A DNA stretch of 64,000 nt, from NCBI GenBank assembly GCA_033807775.1, contig CM066314.1, forward strand, positions 153,191,429 to 153,255,428, given 5' to 3'. Made by a program: the position numbers and the translations under genes. The notes beneath the pieces were generated by a model. That model saw nothing but the letters and a program-made list of their open reading frames with translations, was not told the origin of the DNA and made no database searches. The stretch comes from Saussurea involucrata (Eukaryota > Streptophyta > Magnoliopsida > Asterales > Asteraceae). Positions 9,798-24,500 of the stretch are shown here, piece by piece. How positions within the stretch are numbered: position 1 is the first letter of the stretch; each line of letters opens with the position of its first letter.

Positions 9798-12700
9798 GTA
9801 TATATATATAGGTCAAGTTTAGGGTAAAACCTCAAATAAACAAAAAACTAAGGAACACTCTGATAGCCCTTTATCTTGACGGTATGCATTGTACGTCATT
9901 TGTAACATGCACATGCATAATGCACAAGAGCATAAAAACCAAAAAACCAACTTAATTTACTTCTACTCCTTAAGGTTTTCAAGGAAAACCTCAAAAAACC
10001 AAAAAAGTAAACACCCTCGTGGCCTTTCATCTACATGGTATGCACTTGTGCATACAGCTATATTATGATTTTTTTATGCACAAGTGCATACCGTTCAAAT
10101 AAAGAGCTACAAATATGTTCTTTAGTTTTCCATCTTTTTTGAGGTTTTTTCCGGAACCTTATGTGTATATAACTATACATATAGCATGCAAGATCTGATT
10201 ATAAACTTGGGTTTGTGTAGGAGTGGAATATTGATGGTGGATGAAGAAGATCATAAACTAGCTTTGACCCAAATGCAGAAAGTGAAGAAACTGGAGAACT
10301 GGGAAGAACAGCTGTTGCATGACGATGATGATCATCTTCATCGGCAGCTTTCTGCAAATGGTGATTCCATGGTGGTGAAACAGGAAGCTTCAGTACTCGA
10401 TAACTATGGACATGGGGAACATAACAATGAAGTTGGAGGTGTAAAACCAAGAAATTGGTCAGCCCAAATGATCCAATTATCCTCATCATGCCCTAATTCT
10501 TGTGTTATCAGCAGCAGAAACAAAGCAGATGGAAGATCAGATTATCATCGGTCTTCCGAGGTAATTAATTCTTGATGTTATCAGTTTCGAAGCTTAAAGA
10601 TCTACAAATTATTAATTATGTGTATATATAATATAATTATTCATATGAATTGACATTAAAATTAGAATTTAGATTTTAGAGAAAATGACAAAAAAATGAA
10701 CTCAATAATTGAGTATAAGTTTTATAAATGCAGTGGGAAAATTAAGTTCGAAAAACATTATAAATTTCTTATTTAAAATGATTAATTAAGTTTATGATTC
10801 TTTTAAAAATCATAAAGTTTTTTCAATTTGAATATTTAAGTTCCTTAGTTTTTTTTTTTTTTTAAATTTACCTTTAAACTTTTAAAAACTAGTTATTTAT
10901 TATATTTTAATCTAATTAAAAAGTTAACTATAATCGGTTATAAATGTTTTAAAATAAAAAAAATCTTAAAACAATTTAACGTTCCAAAACCCTACTCCAT
11001 TCAAATTAAAGGTTTTGCGCCCAACGCATCAACCGCTCTTCCTCACCACCGCTTGTTGGACGCGCACCTCATCGTCGTTCGCTCTCCATAATGTTGTCCA
11101 ATTTATCTATTTTTTGCCATCGATCTCCCTTTTTTTATCTATTTTTTGTCTCTATTTTTCCAACAATTTAGTGGAGTATGTATAGACAGGTCAAAAATAG
11201 GGAGATTCGGAATAAAGGAAACAGATAAAAAAGAGGGAGATTGGTGGCAAGGGCCAACGGTGGCTCTGAGTGGAGATCTATGGAGAGCAGACGACGATCG
11301 GGTGACGAGGGGCAGCGATGTCGTTGGGTGCAAGAGGTTTGAATGACGTAGGGTGTGAAAATGCTTAAACTGATTTAAGCTTTCTTTTTTTTTACTTTAA
11401 AACATCTGTAACTTGTTACATATAGCTTTTTGTTATTAAAAGGATGTAGGTATCCAATTTCTAAAAATTTAATGTGATTTAGTTATTAAAAAAATTGTTT
11501 AATTATTTTATCACTTAAATGAAAAAAAGTTTCAAAATCGTATTTTAAAAATGAATAAGAACTTAATTTTGTTAGATACTTAGGTATGTAATCGTATTCA
11601 AAACGAAAAATCCATTATTGGGTTTTCTTTTTGGATTTTCCCTAAATGCAAAATAAAAATCGAAACTAAAACTTAGGTATGTAATTTTGTTAGATACAAA
11701 TACGATATTTTGAGGATTAAAAATAAATCAAACTAGTAGAACACTAATGATAAATTAAATTACGTTTTATTACAAGTAATAAAATCAACTTTTTACAGAT
11801 CATTTCAGACGTTATAATTCCTATTTTAATGGTGAAAAATACACCGACACATGCATATAAGCAAAATGAAAGAACACTTCCAAACAAACTATGCGTTATT
11901 CTCTCAAAATTTGCTTTAAGATGAAACAAAATTGGAAAATTAAATTTAATTAGGGATTAATGTGAATCATATATATGTTATGTACTTATGTTAATTTGGT
12001 TCCATTTTATGTGATGTGGATATTAATTTATGAAGAGCAATAGCAGTAGTGGCAGTGGTGGGGCAAGCAAGAAAGCAAAAGTTGAACCACCTTCTTCAAC
12101 CCAGTCTACCTTGAAGGTAATTTTATTTCATCTCTCTTTTTGCATCTTAGGCTATCAGCATCCATCCCTTACTAACCCACATTTTTTTACTGTCACATCA
12201 TTTTTTCCTTCCAACTCATTCTAACCCACAAATCCCCACATCCATCCCACACCACCATCCCATCTTTTATTTATTTTTATATTTATTTTTATTTTTATTT
12301 TTATTCTCACCCACAAACAACAACCATCAAACAACAACCAGCACTGGTTTGCAAACCAGCGCTGGTCCCTACCAGCTCCAACCCACACAACAGCGATGGT
12401 GTGGAAAACCAACCAGCAGCAACCAGCACCCCAACCAGTGCTCCGATGCGCATGGTCTTAGATGTGAAACCCACAATAAGTATTGAACTGTATTTAATGA
12501 GATTTTTAGTTTATAAAACTAACAACAAGTTTTATATGATTAAGTTACAATAAGTTGTTAAAAATGAAGTTAGATGACCTAACAAATTTTATCAACGAAA
12601 TTAAGTAATTTAACATTTTTATATTATACTCACTACTAAATGGAAGACTTTTTAACTACGGAAGTTTCACTGAGAAATTTGTCGCTCAAGGGGTAATTTG

Positions 12701-15516
12701 TCACAAACCATCACAAAGTTGGTGGATAAAGTGTTGGTGAAAAATTCAAATAAGTAACAGATTATCCACGATTTTTGTGGGTGATCCGTTGGTGATCACC
12801 GGAACCACTGGTATTTTGTGGATGATCCGTTCGTAGTCACCTACAGAATTGATTTTTGTGGGAGAAATTCATTTGTTTTGTTTGACTTTTCTTTTCAAAA
12901 ATACCTTTAAAATGCGTTTTATTTATTATGTTCCATTAAATAGCTTAACTTTGTCGATATAATTAACTTGTTAGACCACATAACATCATTCTAGTAATCT
13001 ATTGGATGCGTAGTTATTGGTCCTATAACATGTCTCATTATGTACTCTATTAAGACGATAAAGAACAATCGCACGTTTTAAAAGACCAATTTTATTGTAA
13101 TGATGGCTATATAGACCTTTAAGATAACGAGAAGTGGATTTGCCTGGGGTGGGCTCACTTTTCTGCCTTTTCCTTCCACGATTTAAGGATTGGCTCAAGC
13201 ACCCCTCGTCATGGCCAAGGCTTTATAATCGGGTATATATAACTCGGAAACCGGCTTGTGCTGGTTTGAAAAGCTTTTTGTTTTATTAATTATTTTAGCA
13301 AAATAACCTTAATTGTTGTAGTTTTAATTATAATACTAATATTTGTTTAATTATAATGTAAAAACAGGTAAAGAAAGAAAAATTAGGAGATAGAATAACA
13401 GCACTTCACCAGATAGTTTCTCCATTTGGAAAGGTAACTATTTTTTTTTAACTCTTCATGTATTTTGTAGATTATTCATACGAGTTCACATATACATCTT
13501 TAAATGGATTTTTAATGATTCACATATGAATATTTTATTTTTACCATCTCATGATATCTAATATTCTTATTTGAACCTCACACTATATACACATAATGTT
13601 TTTAATGAGATAATGATTAAAAATTACAAAGAAAGAATATCTATATATATATATATAGAGAGAGAGAGAGGGGGGGAAGGTTCAAGGGAAAACCTCAAAA
13701 AAAACGAAAAACTGAAGAACACCCTAAGAGCCCTTCATCTGGGCGGTATGCACTTGTGCATACAGGTAAATAGTTGACTTTTTGGTTTTATGCACAAGTG
13801 CATATATGCACAAATGCATGTTACAAATAACCTGTATGCACAAGTGCATACCGCCCAGATGAAGGACTCATAGGATGTTCTTCAGTTTTTCGTTTTTTGA
13901 GGTTTTCCCTTGAACCTGACCCTATATATATATATATATAGGGGTGGGTTCAAATGAAAACTCATTTTCAATTGTGAACATGAGGACAAGTCACAACCAT
14001 TGATCAAGATTTGGAAAATTAATCAATGGTTAAAACTTAATGAAACCAATTGAGAAGTGATTAGGGACAAATCTGAAAATTTAAATTAGCGCCTACCATC
14101 TTTGACTTTTTATTTTCTTTTTTAATTAAAAAAATTTTACCCCCTTAAATTTTAAAATAAATTATCTTAAAAATTACTAATATTTTAATCAAACAAATTA
14201 CATCAAAAAAACATGAATTTCGTGCTCTTCGATATGACATCCATCTCGATATAGTTTTTTTTCATTTTAACTGTTTTACGTGAAATGTTATGTATGTGTT
14301 ATATTCAGTATGAATATGTATGCACGTTTCCTGGTGTCCATATTCGGTATGAATAACAAATGGGAACGTTCATTCACTATTCATGACGAATAACACAATA
14401 TTCAAAATGAATAATACAACATTCAGGATGAATAATACACGAATTCCTGATTCATGTATTATTAAACATGAATCGTGTATTATTCATCTTGAATGTTGTA
14501 TTATTCATCCTGAATGATACATTATTCATGATGAATAATATATGAATGAACCGTGAAGGTGTGAACACATGACGCACTCTCTTTTGTTTTTCGATTCACA
14601 ATCGAAACTTGGTTTTATTCTTTATGAATATGTATACACATCTCCAAGTGTCCACATTCAGTATGAATAATAAACGAATTCATAGTATGAATAACAAAGG
14701 TGAACGTTCATTCACTATTCATGATGAATAATACAATATTCAGAATGAATAATACAGTATTCAGGATGAATTATATAACATTCAGGATGAATAATAAACG
14801 AATTCATAAATCGTGTATTATTCACCCTGAATGATGTATTATTCACCCTGAATGATGTATTATTCATACTGAATGATACATCATTCATGAAGAATAATAC
14901 ATGAGTGGCCGTGAAGGTGTGGAGACGTGACACACTTTCTTTTGTTCTTCGGTTCACAATCGAAACTCGATAGGTTCCCGATTCATCTCGATAGGTGTTG
15001 GGTTAAGGTAATGAAGAACACGATGCCTTAGGACGTTGAAGAAAGTGTTGTAGAATGTGATTTCGAGTTACGGACTTACGGTGTCGAGATGTTGTACACA
15101 CTTGAACGTACATAAATATTCATAATGAATATAACACATATATGACATTTAATGTAAAAACGGTTAAAACAACAACAAAAAACTATATCGAGATGGATGT
15201 CATATCGAAGAGCACGAAATTCTCGTTTTTTTGATGTAATTTGTTTGATTAAAATATTAGTAATTTTTAAAATAATTTATTTTAAACTTTAAGTGGGGTA
15301 AAAGTTTTTAATTAAAAAAGAAAATAAAAAGTCAAACATGGTACACGTGTGTTTAAATTATCTTCTCATTTTACGCCTAATCAGATTAATTAATAATTTC
15401 AATTAAAAATTTTATTTAATATGGATCATTGGATCAATAGAGATGGAAAAGCTAAGATTCGTCCTCATGTTCACAATTGAAAATGAGTTTTTATTTGAAC
15501 TTTTCTCTCTCTCTCT

Positions 15517-15580
<64 letters not shown>

Positions 15581-18500
15581 CACACAAAGAGTCCGTGATA
15601 TATCAAATAGTCAAAATAGAAAGGGTTTTGCAATCTTGTTTTAACCATGACGTTGTGACATGTATGAAAAATAAAAAAAAACGACATTTGTACCTGACCG
15701 AACTAATAACCGAAAACCTAATTAAATACCCCCATCAATTTATGTTTCGAAAACAATAAGTTATTTTTTGTGTAATATATATCTCGTAATTTATATGATT
15801 ATAACATTTTTTATATTTGATATACAGACGGACACTGCTTCTGTATTATTGGAAGTTATGGGTTACATAAAATTCCTTGAAGCTCAAATTCAGGTTATTT
15901 ATAAAATTTTACGGGATTGTGTTCAAAATATATTAAAGATATGAAGTCTAACACGGACTCCTGTTGGATATTTTAGGCACTCAGCTTACCGTACTTTGGG
16001 GTTCAATTAGCAAATATGACACACCACCAACACTCTGTAAGTATATGTATTTTATACAAATTTTATACTAATTTCTTAATCCTGTCTCTCTCTCTTTCCG
16101 TATACATACATACATATATATATATATAGAGAGAGAGAGAGATCCTGATCTTATCATAAATTTTTATCTTCATAAGTAATAAGTGAAAAATTGTGAAGGT
16201 GGATTTATATTGTGTGATATATGATTGTAAACTTCATATGACCTTCAAGTGTGTATTAGAGAAAGTGTTACATTATATTATGTGAATGTTGTAACATTCA
16301 CACAATATATATTTATTTTCACTTGCCTTACATAAACCTTCACATGATATAAAAGAACTTTTACATTCTTCAATTTCTCACGAAAAGAGGTTGTTCTCAT
16401 CGGAAGGTGATGTAATAACCCACTCCAAACAATCATGCTAAGAGCTACTTCTTTAAATTAAAACGCCAAAAGGCTCAACATAGTCACACTGCCAAAGATT
16501 TACAACACTGGGTTTGCGGAAATAACCCTAAATACAGCTGAGAAATCTAACTAAACAATAAAAGAAAATTCTTCTAATCCTTCTAAACGCAAGCTCCGAC
16601 TCACACCCTGCCAAACCTCTAAACGAGCTCTCGGCTACCTGCTTACCTGAAAACGTTTTTAGTTTTGAAAGTGAGGGTTAGACCATGAGGTCTAGTGAGT
16701 TCCCTCAAAAGCCACACCACAAAATATCAAAGTTTATATAAATTTTGCAGTAAGAAATGTTTATACAAAACTTGCCACAAAGCACACGTATTTGATCAGC
16801 ACACTATGACATGCTAATGGCACACGCTATGGTCATACACACCGTGACAGCGTAAAAGGGCACACATCGCCCATATATGAAACGAATTCATATATTTAAT
16901 ATTATGGGACACACCCCCATCTCACACCAATGCCATAGCATGTCCACACGTAAACAATTTATATCCATTCAATTAAATCACACCTTTCATGCATAGTTTA
17001 AAACAGTACAAGCATTTGCCAATATAAACATGCATAAAGTTCCACACTTAAAAGGTTTTAGGATCAGAAAAACTCACCTGGCGATTTAGCAGTTCCTTCT
17101 CACAACTTCAGATTTTAAAGGGAACACCTATGATGTTAAAAATATAAGGATAGTGAGTCTTGAGTAAATCTTAACCCACGCTGGACAGTTTTCTACGCAA
17201 CCTGACTCCCACAATTCCTCTTGGGCTCACACTCAGATTCGGCCCACTTCGGTATAAAATTTGGATTCCGGATCCAAATGGATACCGGATCCTCTATCGG
17301 CCCATCAACAAAAATTTTCGGATCCTAAAATGGTTCTAGATCCAATAGCCCAATTCCGGACTTCTACATTTGGCCCAAAAAAAATAAACTCCGGATCCTT
17401 GGTTTGGGTTCCGGATTTACGGCCCAAAACTAAAAGCATTCCGGATCCATATTTGGATTCCGGATCGGCCCCAAACGAAAAGCATTTCAGGTCCCTAATT
17501 AATTAAATATCGGATCCTACTAGGGCCCAAGTTTCGGATTTCATAACTTAAGCCCAAACTCCGATTCTTTTGGTTTGGCCCAATTCCATGTAAATCCGGA
17601 TCCCTTAAAATGGGATTCCGGATCCACCTAATTGAATTCCGGAATACCGGCCCAAAGCAAATAACTTCCGGATCCATAAATTGGATTCCGGATCCTCCCT
17701 ACTCAACAAAGGTTCCGGTATACCCGGTTCCGGTATCTCAATACCGGGTCCTACTCAAAAGTTTTCCAGATGTGGCGAGTTCCGGATGTCTGGGTTTTTA
17801 TCGAGGAATACTTTTACCACAACAAAACGATTACAGCATCCCAAGCCACATTCGATTTTGAAATAAAATTATGGAATCATAAATCTAACCCAATTAGCAA
17901 GTTAATTCATCCAATTATTTCCACACTTAATCGAATATGAAGAATACCCAGCTGCCATTTCTTTTCTTTCAAAAAAAATCAACAACAGTTCAACCCTAAC
18001 TCTCCCAACTCTTCTAATTAAATAAGTAAGCGATATCAGGAGAAGATTACCTCAAATGGAGATGAAATCCACACCCAAAGCCTTCAATTTTGACTTCTTC
18101 TTGAGAAATTTCACTCCCTCCCCCACACACTGATCGCACCAAGCCGCACATAGAGTATGAGAGTATGTTATGTGGGGTTTTAGGGTTTTTACTTCTATTT
18201 ATAGTTCCCACATCAAAACACTAAACTTTTTATTTATCCCACTTTGGTCACCAAACCTCATATCATTTCAAGTTATAACCGGGTCATTACAATATCCTCC
18301 CCTCAAAAGAATTCCGTCCTCGGAATTCCATTTTCGAACAAATGAGAGTACTGAGACCTCATATCCGTCTCCAACTCCCAGGTTGCCTCCCGACCTTTGT
18401 AGTAGCGCCACTGGACCTTTACTAGAGAAATTTCTTTGGTTATAAATTTTCTAACCTTGCTATCCATAATCGCCACAGGGTCCTCAACATAGATCAATTT

Positions 18501-21500
18501 CTCGCCCACACGCATTCGTTTCAAAGGTATCGTCGTACTAACTTCCGACAAACACGTAGAGATATAAAACACATCACGGAATCTCCATAATTTCACCCAG
18601 TACATCTAATTTAAACACTATCCTTCCAACTCTTTCAATAATCACTACTGGCCAAATAAATCGTGGCCCCAACTTCACTTTTCCTTCCGAGACACACCAC
18701 CCCACTCTATCGGAATGTATTCCACATCAACTGTCCCCCAACTTTAGGTCCAAAAGACCCCCGCTTTTTAATCTAACTCAAGAACACACGGTCATTTCCC
18801 AAACCGTCCTTCGGTCAACCACATCTTTCTTACCACAACTAAATCGTAAGATATACTTACCATTTGATACCATCCGTAACATCCCAGGTCAACCGTAACA
18901 GATATTGTCCGCTTTGTCCACGCACCTAGACTCACGGTTTTAAAACGCGTCTAAGATGAAGGGTTTCGCACACAACTTTACTTCTAAAAGAAAGGATTTT
19001 ACCGAAGTCAAACACCACAACAAAATGAATCCCCTACCAAAATAATAACTGCCTAAAATTGCCAACTTAACTCAAGGTCATCCTTGAATCATCACAACTG
19101 AACTCACAGTTAGAAGTTTCTCCATCAGACAACACGAAATTCTACATTCCCAACTCTCAACACGACATACGTCTAGTACGAAAAGCACATTGCTTCCCTG
19201 AAACCACACGGATCACACTTTCCCAACGTTAGTCAAATCATAAGCATTATACAGCCACCACTCACCATATCCTCACCCCTTTATATTCATCTAACTACCG
19301 GGAGAAAGCTTCCCCAATCCAGCTTCTGAATAACCCGTCCATCCAAGTCAGACCAACCCATAGCACACTTAAGTTCCTCGCCGCACCGATCGATAGTCCA
19401 ACCATTTGAAATCAATTCAAACTTCACTTGCTCCCCTAGAGGGCGCGACCAAGCTCACACAAGACTGTTCCCAATAACTTAACACTAGTATCAGGCTCAA
19501 TTGGAATATTTACCACGCCACTACCAAGTCTGACCCAGTGAGCCTTCATTCCAAGCACTACTTTTGACTCTCTTCTCAAGACGTAAAACATGGTTCCAAA
19601 GACCAGCTCATCAGGCGGTGCACACTTTTGTCCGACCACCCACTAGCTTTCCTCAACCCTTAACCAGTCACACATAAGCAATTCCTCTATCTCATACTCC
19701 CACTAGGGGCTCATGTACCCGACGACGACAATTGAAAACATTACTTCCCATTTTCCTTGGCACTTACCACACTTTCTACATCCAGTTTACTCACTTAATT
19801 CAACACACCATCCCCATTTCCTTAGGCTAGTGTGGAACATTTCTCGTCCAATATTGACCACTCTTTACCCGCATTTCAACGGTTAATATACCTACCCATC
19901 AGTTTCACCACATCTCACACAAGAAAAATCAACTACGTTAATCCGAAATAACACCCAATGCTCGAAGCCGCCACACACTTCTCGTTCTCCGAACTAGATT
20001 AACCCACACCTTTGAATTTCATTTACATGCAAGGATTATCTCAACATTCCCAAGGGTTTCGTGTCTACTACGAAACATCATAAACTAACCATTCCACCAT
20101 CTTCACAGATCTTACAGTAACACACGACAACTCGCTCAATAACTCATATCAATCGAGGAGCACACTATTTCCTTCTTAGCTAGCCACCAATCACCTCCTC
20201 ATTCTTTACCCTCGAATAGACAATACCACGGCACCCACTAAACATCTATTCGACTCAACACACATATATTTGTCCCCATTGCATAACTTATCAGAAATCT
20301 CCGAGCAAGGGTTCCCACTTACGCTAATCTCATAACAACAACACTAGTCTGCCACTTATCCTTACAACATCTTATTACCACACCCAAGGCTTGCTCGTCC
20401 ACCTTGCATAAATTACCGCTGATTTATCTACACAACCACCTCACCGCGACATCACACTAAAGGCAAAATACTCACAATCATTATTACACGCAATAAGCTT
20501 TGCTTCTCCAGGCCAATCACACAAATATTAGAAATAAAGCTATCCCCATCCGGCTCTTCGAAATCCACACAAAACACGCTCCAATAAACCAAACAATAAA
20601 ACGTTCCCTCGCAGACCAACATAATCCACGTGTCTCACCAGAGTTGTGCTAACTACTTCATTCATAATCGAAACATCAACCACATAGGAAAATCACCTAC
20701 TCGACTAGCGATCTTCCACCCCCATAACATTCGCACAGGACGGTTCAACATCCTGACATGTACACACCTTTCTCCGTACGACCCTTTTACATCTTTACAT
20801 ACACCCGACAACGATAACTTCCCGACAAAATCTCCCTCTCCCCGCATATCGTAACTAACCTTGTGCCCCACCGTCCTCACTCGATTGAGATACCACACTT
20901 ACTCGTCAAATAGCCTAAGTACATGACCACCTCAAACTCCGGCTCCACGCCGACACCATTTCATCAACATACCACATCGCTACCTTTCGAAGTATCCTGC
21001 CTACTTTGAATTACCCTGGACACCCCTGCCGTCAGCCACACATCAAACTACCAAATAAGAGAAAGGACTACTACCATACAAGCATCTCTAAAGGCAAAAG
21101 ACTGAGACTGCAGTTATTCGTCGCTCTCCCTTAAAGGAAACATCAAGGTCACGAATCGACCATTGACGACTCCACCGCTTCCTTCACCCTTAAACACGAT
21201 ACTTCTTACTACCTAGCGAGTTCATAGCCTTCATGCATGACAACACAATGATTTAAATCGGTTTACACACTCGAAATATTCCACAAAACAAGGTTTGATA
21301 TGCATGACATGACACCTCCATAAAGAACAACCACACACATACCGATCTCAAGGATCGCTCACACGCAACCCATGATATCTCGCAACCTTGTCCATCAATT
21401 GAAAGTGCATTCACTGAAACTCTCTTCGTGCAAAATTTTAAAATATAGTAAAATCACCCACACTGGGGTAGTCGACCGACTCTCACACTCGCTGATATGT

Positions 21501-24500
21501 CAACAATGTGTTCATATCGTTTTCACCCATAAAACCATGCGGTCAAATATTGTTATGATTTTTACAACAAAGTTTAACTCACTCGTAAAAGAAGTGAAAT
21601 AACTCATTATTTCTCCAAGTTCAAAATTCATCACATCATGTAAATAAATTTATCCTTTCTTTCAAGTACACACTTGCACACACCAACTCATTTTCAAAAC
21701 CAGAAACTTACAAGGCACACACACTCACACATTTTGACATGAAGGACTTATGTAACTTGTTTAAAAACGCAATGCATGACTCACTTTACATTGAAGGCTA
21801 TTTGCTCAAGCAAGGTCAACCGTTTGCAGTTACAACAAATCAACGCCGACACCCTACTTCCAACCAACCCATCAGGTTCCTTACATTTGAAACAAACTTC
21901 GGTGCTGGTACTTCCCCACACACTTGGATGCTTCAACCTCACAGTTACCACCTGACTACTAATTTGTAAAATATACGGCTTCACTTCGACCCCAAATAGG
22001 TTAACCAACACTAGTGTTACCAATCCGTATATCTATCAATTCTCAACCACCCTTGTCACTCTTCCACTAACTAAAGAGTAAGAAAGCACATTTCTACTAT
22101 CCGATCCTTGAGTTGAAACTCTCAAGATCTCAATTTATCGACATCGGGAACTCCCAGAATAAAGACTCATCAGGGATTAGGAGCCCACCTCCAACCAACT
22201 ATTTTCCTTAAGAACCCTAAATATTCTACTTCACACGGACACTCACACCAAACATTCAAACAATGCTTCTTCTGGGTAGTGTCATCAATCACACCATGAA
22301 TAATCTGCACAACACCCTAAACCGTTGCCATCATGACAAGGTTAAAACTTTACACACTACCGTCAATCTCTACACTACTACCGCTTTCCACACGCTAACA
22401 CCTCCATCGACTATCAGAACAACAGTGATCAAGCACACCCATGCACCTGTAAATTCATAATGACATTGGCCAGATGTGATTTGAATTTACCTTACATGAG
22501 AGTCCTCACCACCATCGTCCTAAATTCCCGAGGATTATGGTCTTCCCTAAGGCTTCCTATATTTCAGCTGTGTCCTCATACTCCACAGTTTAAGTTTAGG
22601 CCCATCCGGTCACCTAAATCCCTTAAACTAGGGCTCTGATACCAACTGTAACAACCGACTCCAAACAATCATGCTAAGAGCTACTTCTATAAATTAAAGC
22701 GCCAAAAGGCTCAACATAGTCACACTGCCAAAGATTTACAACACCGGGTTTGCGGAAATAACCCTAAATACAGTTGAGAAATCTAACTAAACAATAAAAG
22801 GAAATTCTTCTAATCCTTCTAAACGCAAGCTCCGACTCACGCCCTGCCAAACCTCTAAACGAGCTCTCGGCTACCTGCTTACCTGAAAAGGTTTTTAGTT
22901 TTGAAAGTGAGGGTTAGACCATGAGGTATAGTGAGTTCCCTCAAAATCCACACCATAAAATATCAAAGTTTATATAAATTTTGCAGTAAGAAATGTTTAT
23001 ACAAAACTTGCCACAAAGCACACGTATTTGATCAGCACACTATGACATGCTAATGGCACACGCTATGGTCACACACACCGTGACAGCGTAAAAGGGCACA
23101 CACCGCCCATATATGAAACGAATTCATATATTTAATATTATGGGACACACCCCCATCTCACACCAATGCCATAACATGTCCACACGTAAACAATTTATAT
23201 CCATTCAATTAAATCACACATTTCATGCATAGTTTAAAACAGTATGAGCATTTGCCAATATAAACATGCATAAAGTTCCACACTTAAAAGGTTTTAGGAT
23301 CAGAAAAACTCACCTGGCGATTTAGCAATTCCTTCTCACAACTTCAGATTTTAAAGGGAACACCTATGATGTTAAAAATATAAGGATAGTGAGTCTTAAG
23401 TAAATCTTAACCCACGCTAGACAGTTTTCTACGCAACCTGGCTCCCACAATTCCTCTTGGGCTCACACTCAGATTCGGCCCACTTCGGTATAAAATTTGG
23501 ATTCCGGATCCAAATGGATACCGGATCCTCTATCGGCCCATCAACAAAAATTTCTGGATCCTAAAATGGTTCTAGATCCAATAGCCCAATTCCGGACTTC
23601 TACATTTGGCCCAAAAAAATAAACTCCGGATCCTTGGTTTGGGTTCCGGATTTACGGCCCAAAACTAAAAGCATTCCAGATCCATATTTGGATTCCGGAT
23701 CGGCCCCAAACGAAAAGCATTATGGGTCCCTAATTAATTAAATACCGGATCCTACTAGGGCCCAAGTTCCGGATTTCATAACTTAAGCCCAAACTCCGAT
23801 TCTTTTGGTTTGGCCCAATTCCATGTAATTCCGGATCCCTTAAAATGGGATTCCGGATCCACCTAATTGAATTCCGGAATACCGGCCCAAAGCAAATAAC
23901 TTCCGGATCCATAAATTGGATTCCGGATCCTCCCTACTCAACAAAGGTTCCGGTATACCCGGTTCCGGTATCTCAACATCGGGGCCTACTCAAAAGTTTT
24001 CCGGATGTGGCGAGTTCCGGATGTCTGGGTTTTTATCGAGAAATACTTTTACCACAACAAAACGATTACAGCATCCCAAGCCACATTCGATTTTGAAATA
24101 AAATTATGGAATCATAAATCTAACCCAATTAGCAAGTTAATTCATCCAATTATTTCCACACTTAATCGAATAGGAAGAATACCCAGCTGCCCTTTCTTTT
24201 CTTTCAAAAAAAATCAACAACAGTTCAACCCTAACTCTCCCAACTCTTCTAATTAAATAAGTAAGCGATAGGAGGAGAAGATTACCTCAAATGGAGATGA
24301 AATCCACACCCAAAGCCTTCAATTTCGACTTCTTCTTGAGAAATTTCACTCCCTCCCACACACACTGATCGCACCAAGCCGCACACAGAGTAGGAGAGTA
24401 TGTTATGTGGGTTTTTAGGGTTTTTACTTCTATTTATAGTTCCCACATCAAAACACTAAACTTTTTATTTATCCCACTTTGGTCACCAAACCTCAATTCA

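Noticed and set aside
17261..17861. Open frames in the gypsy LTRs (17261-17861, repeated at 23730-24101)
   Set aside because: They fall inside long terminal repeats in the TCCGGAT cluster, overlap in different frames and resemble no protein family.
19436..19639. 67-codon minus-strand ORF as a gypsy pol piece
   Set aside because: It resembles no RT, RNase H or integrase motif that I know and could be chance in the decayed interior.
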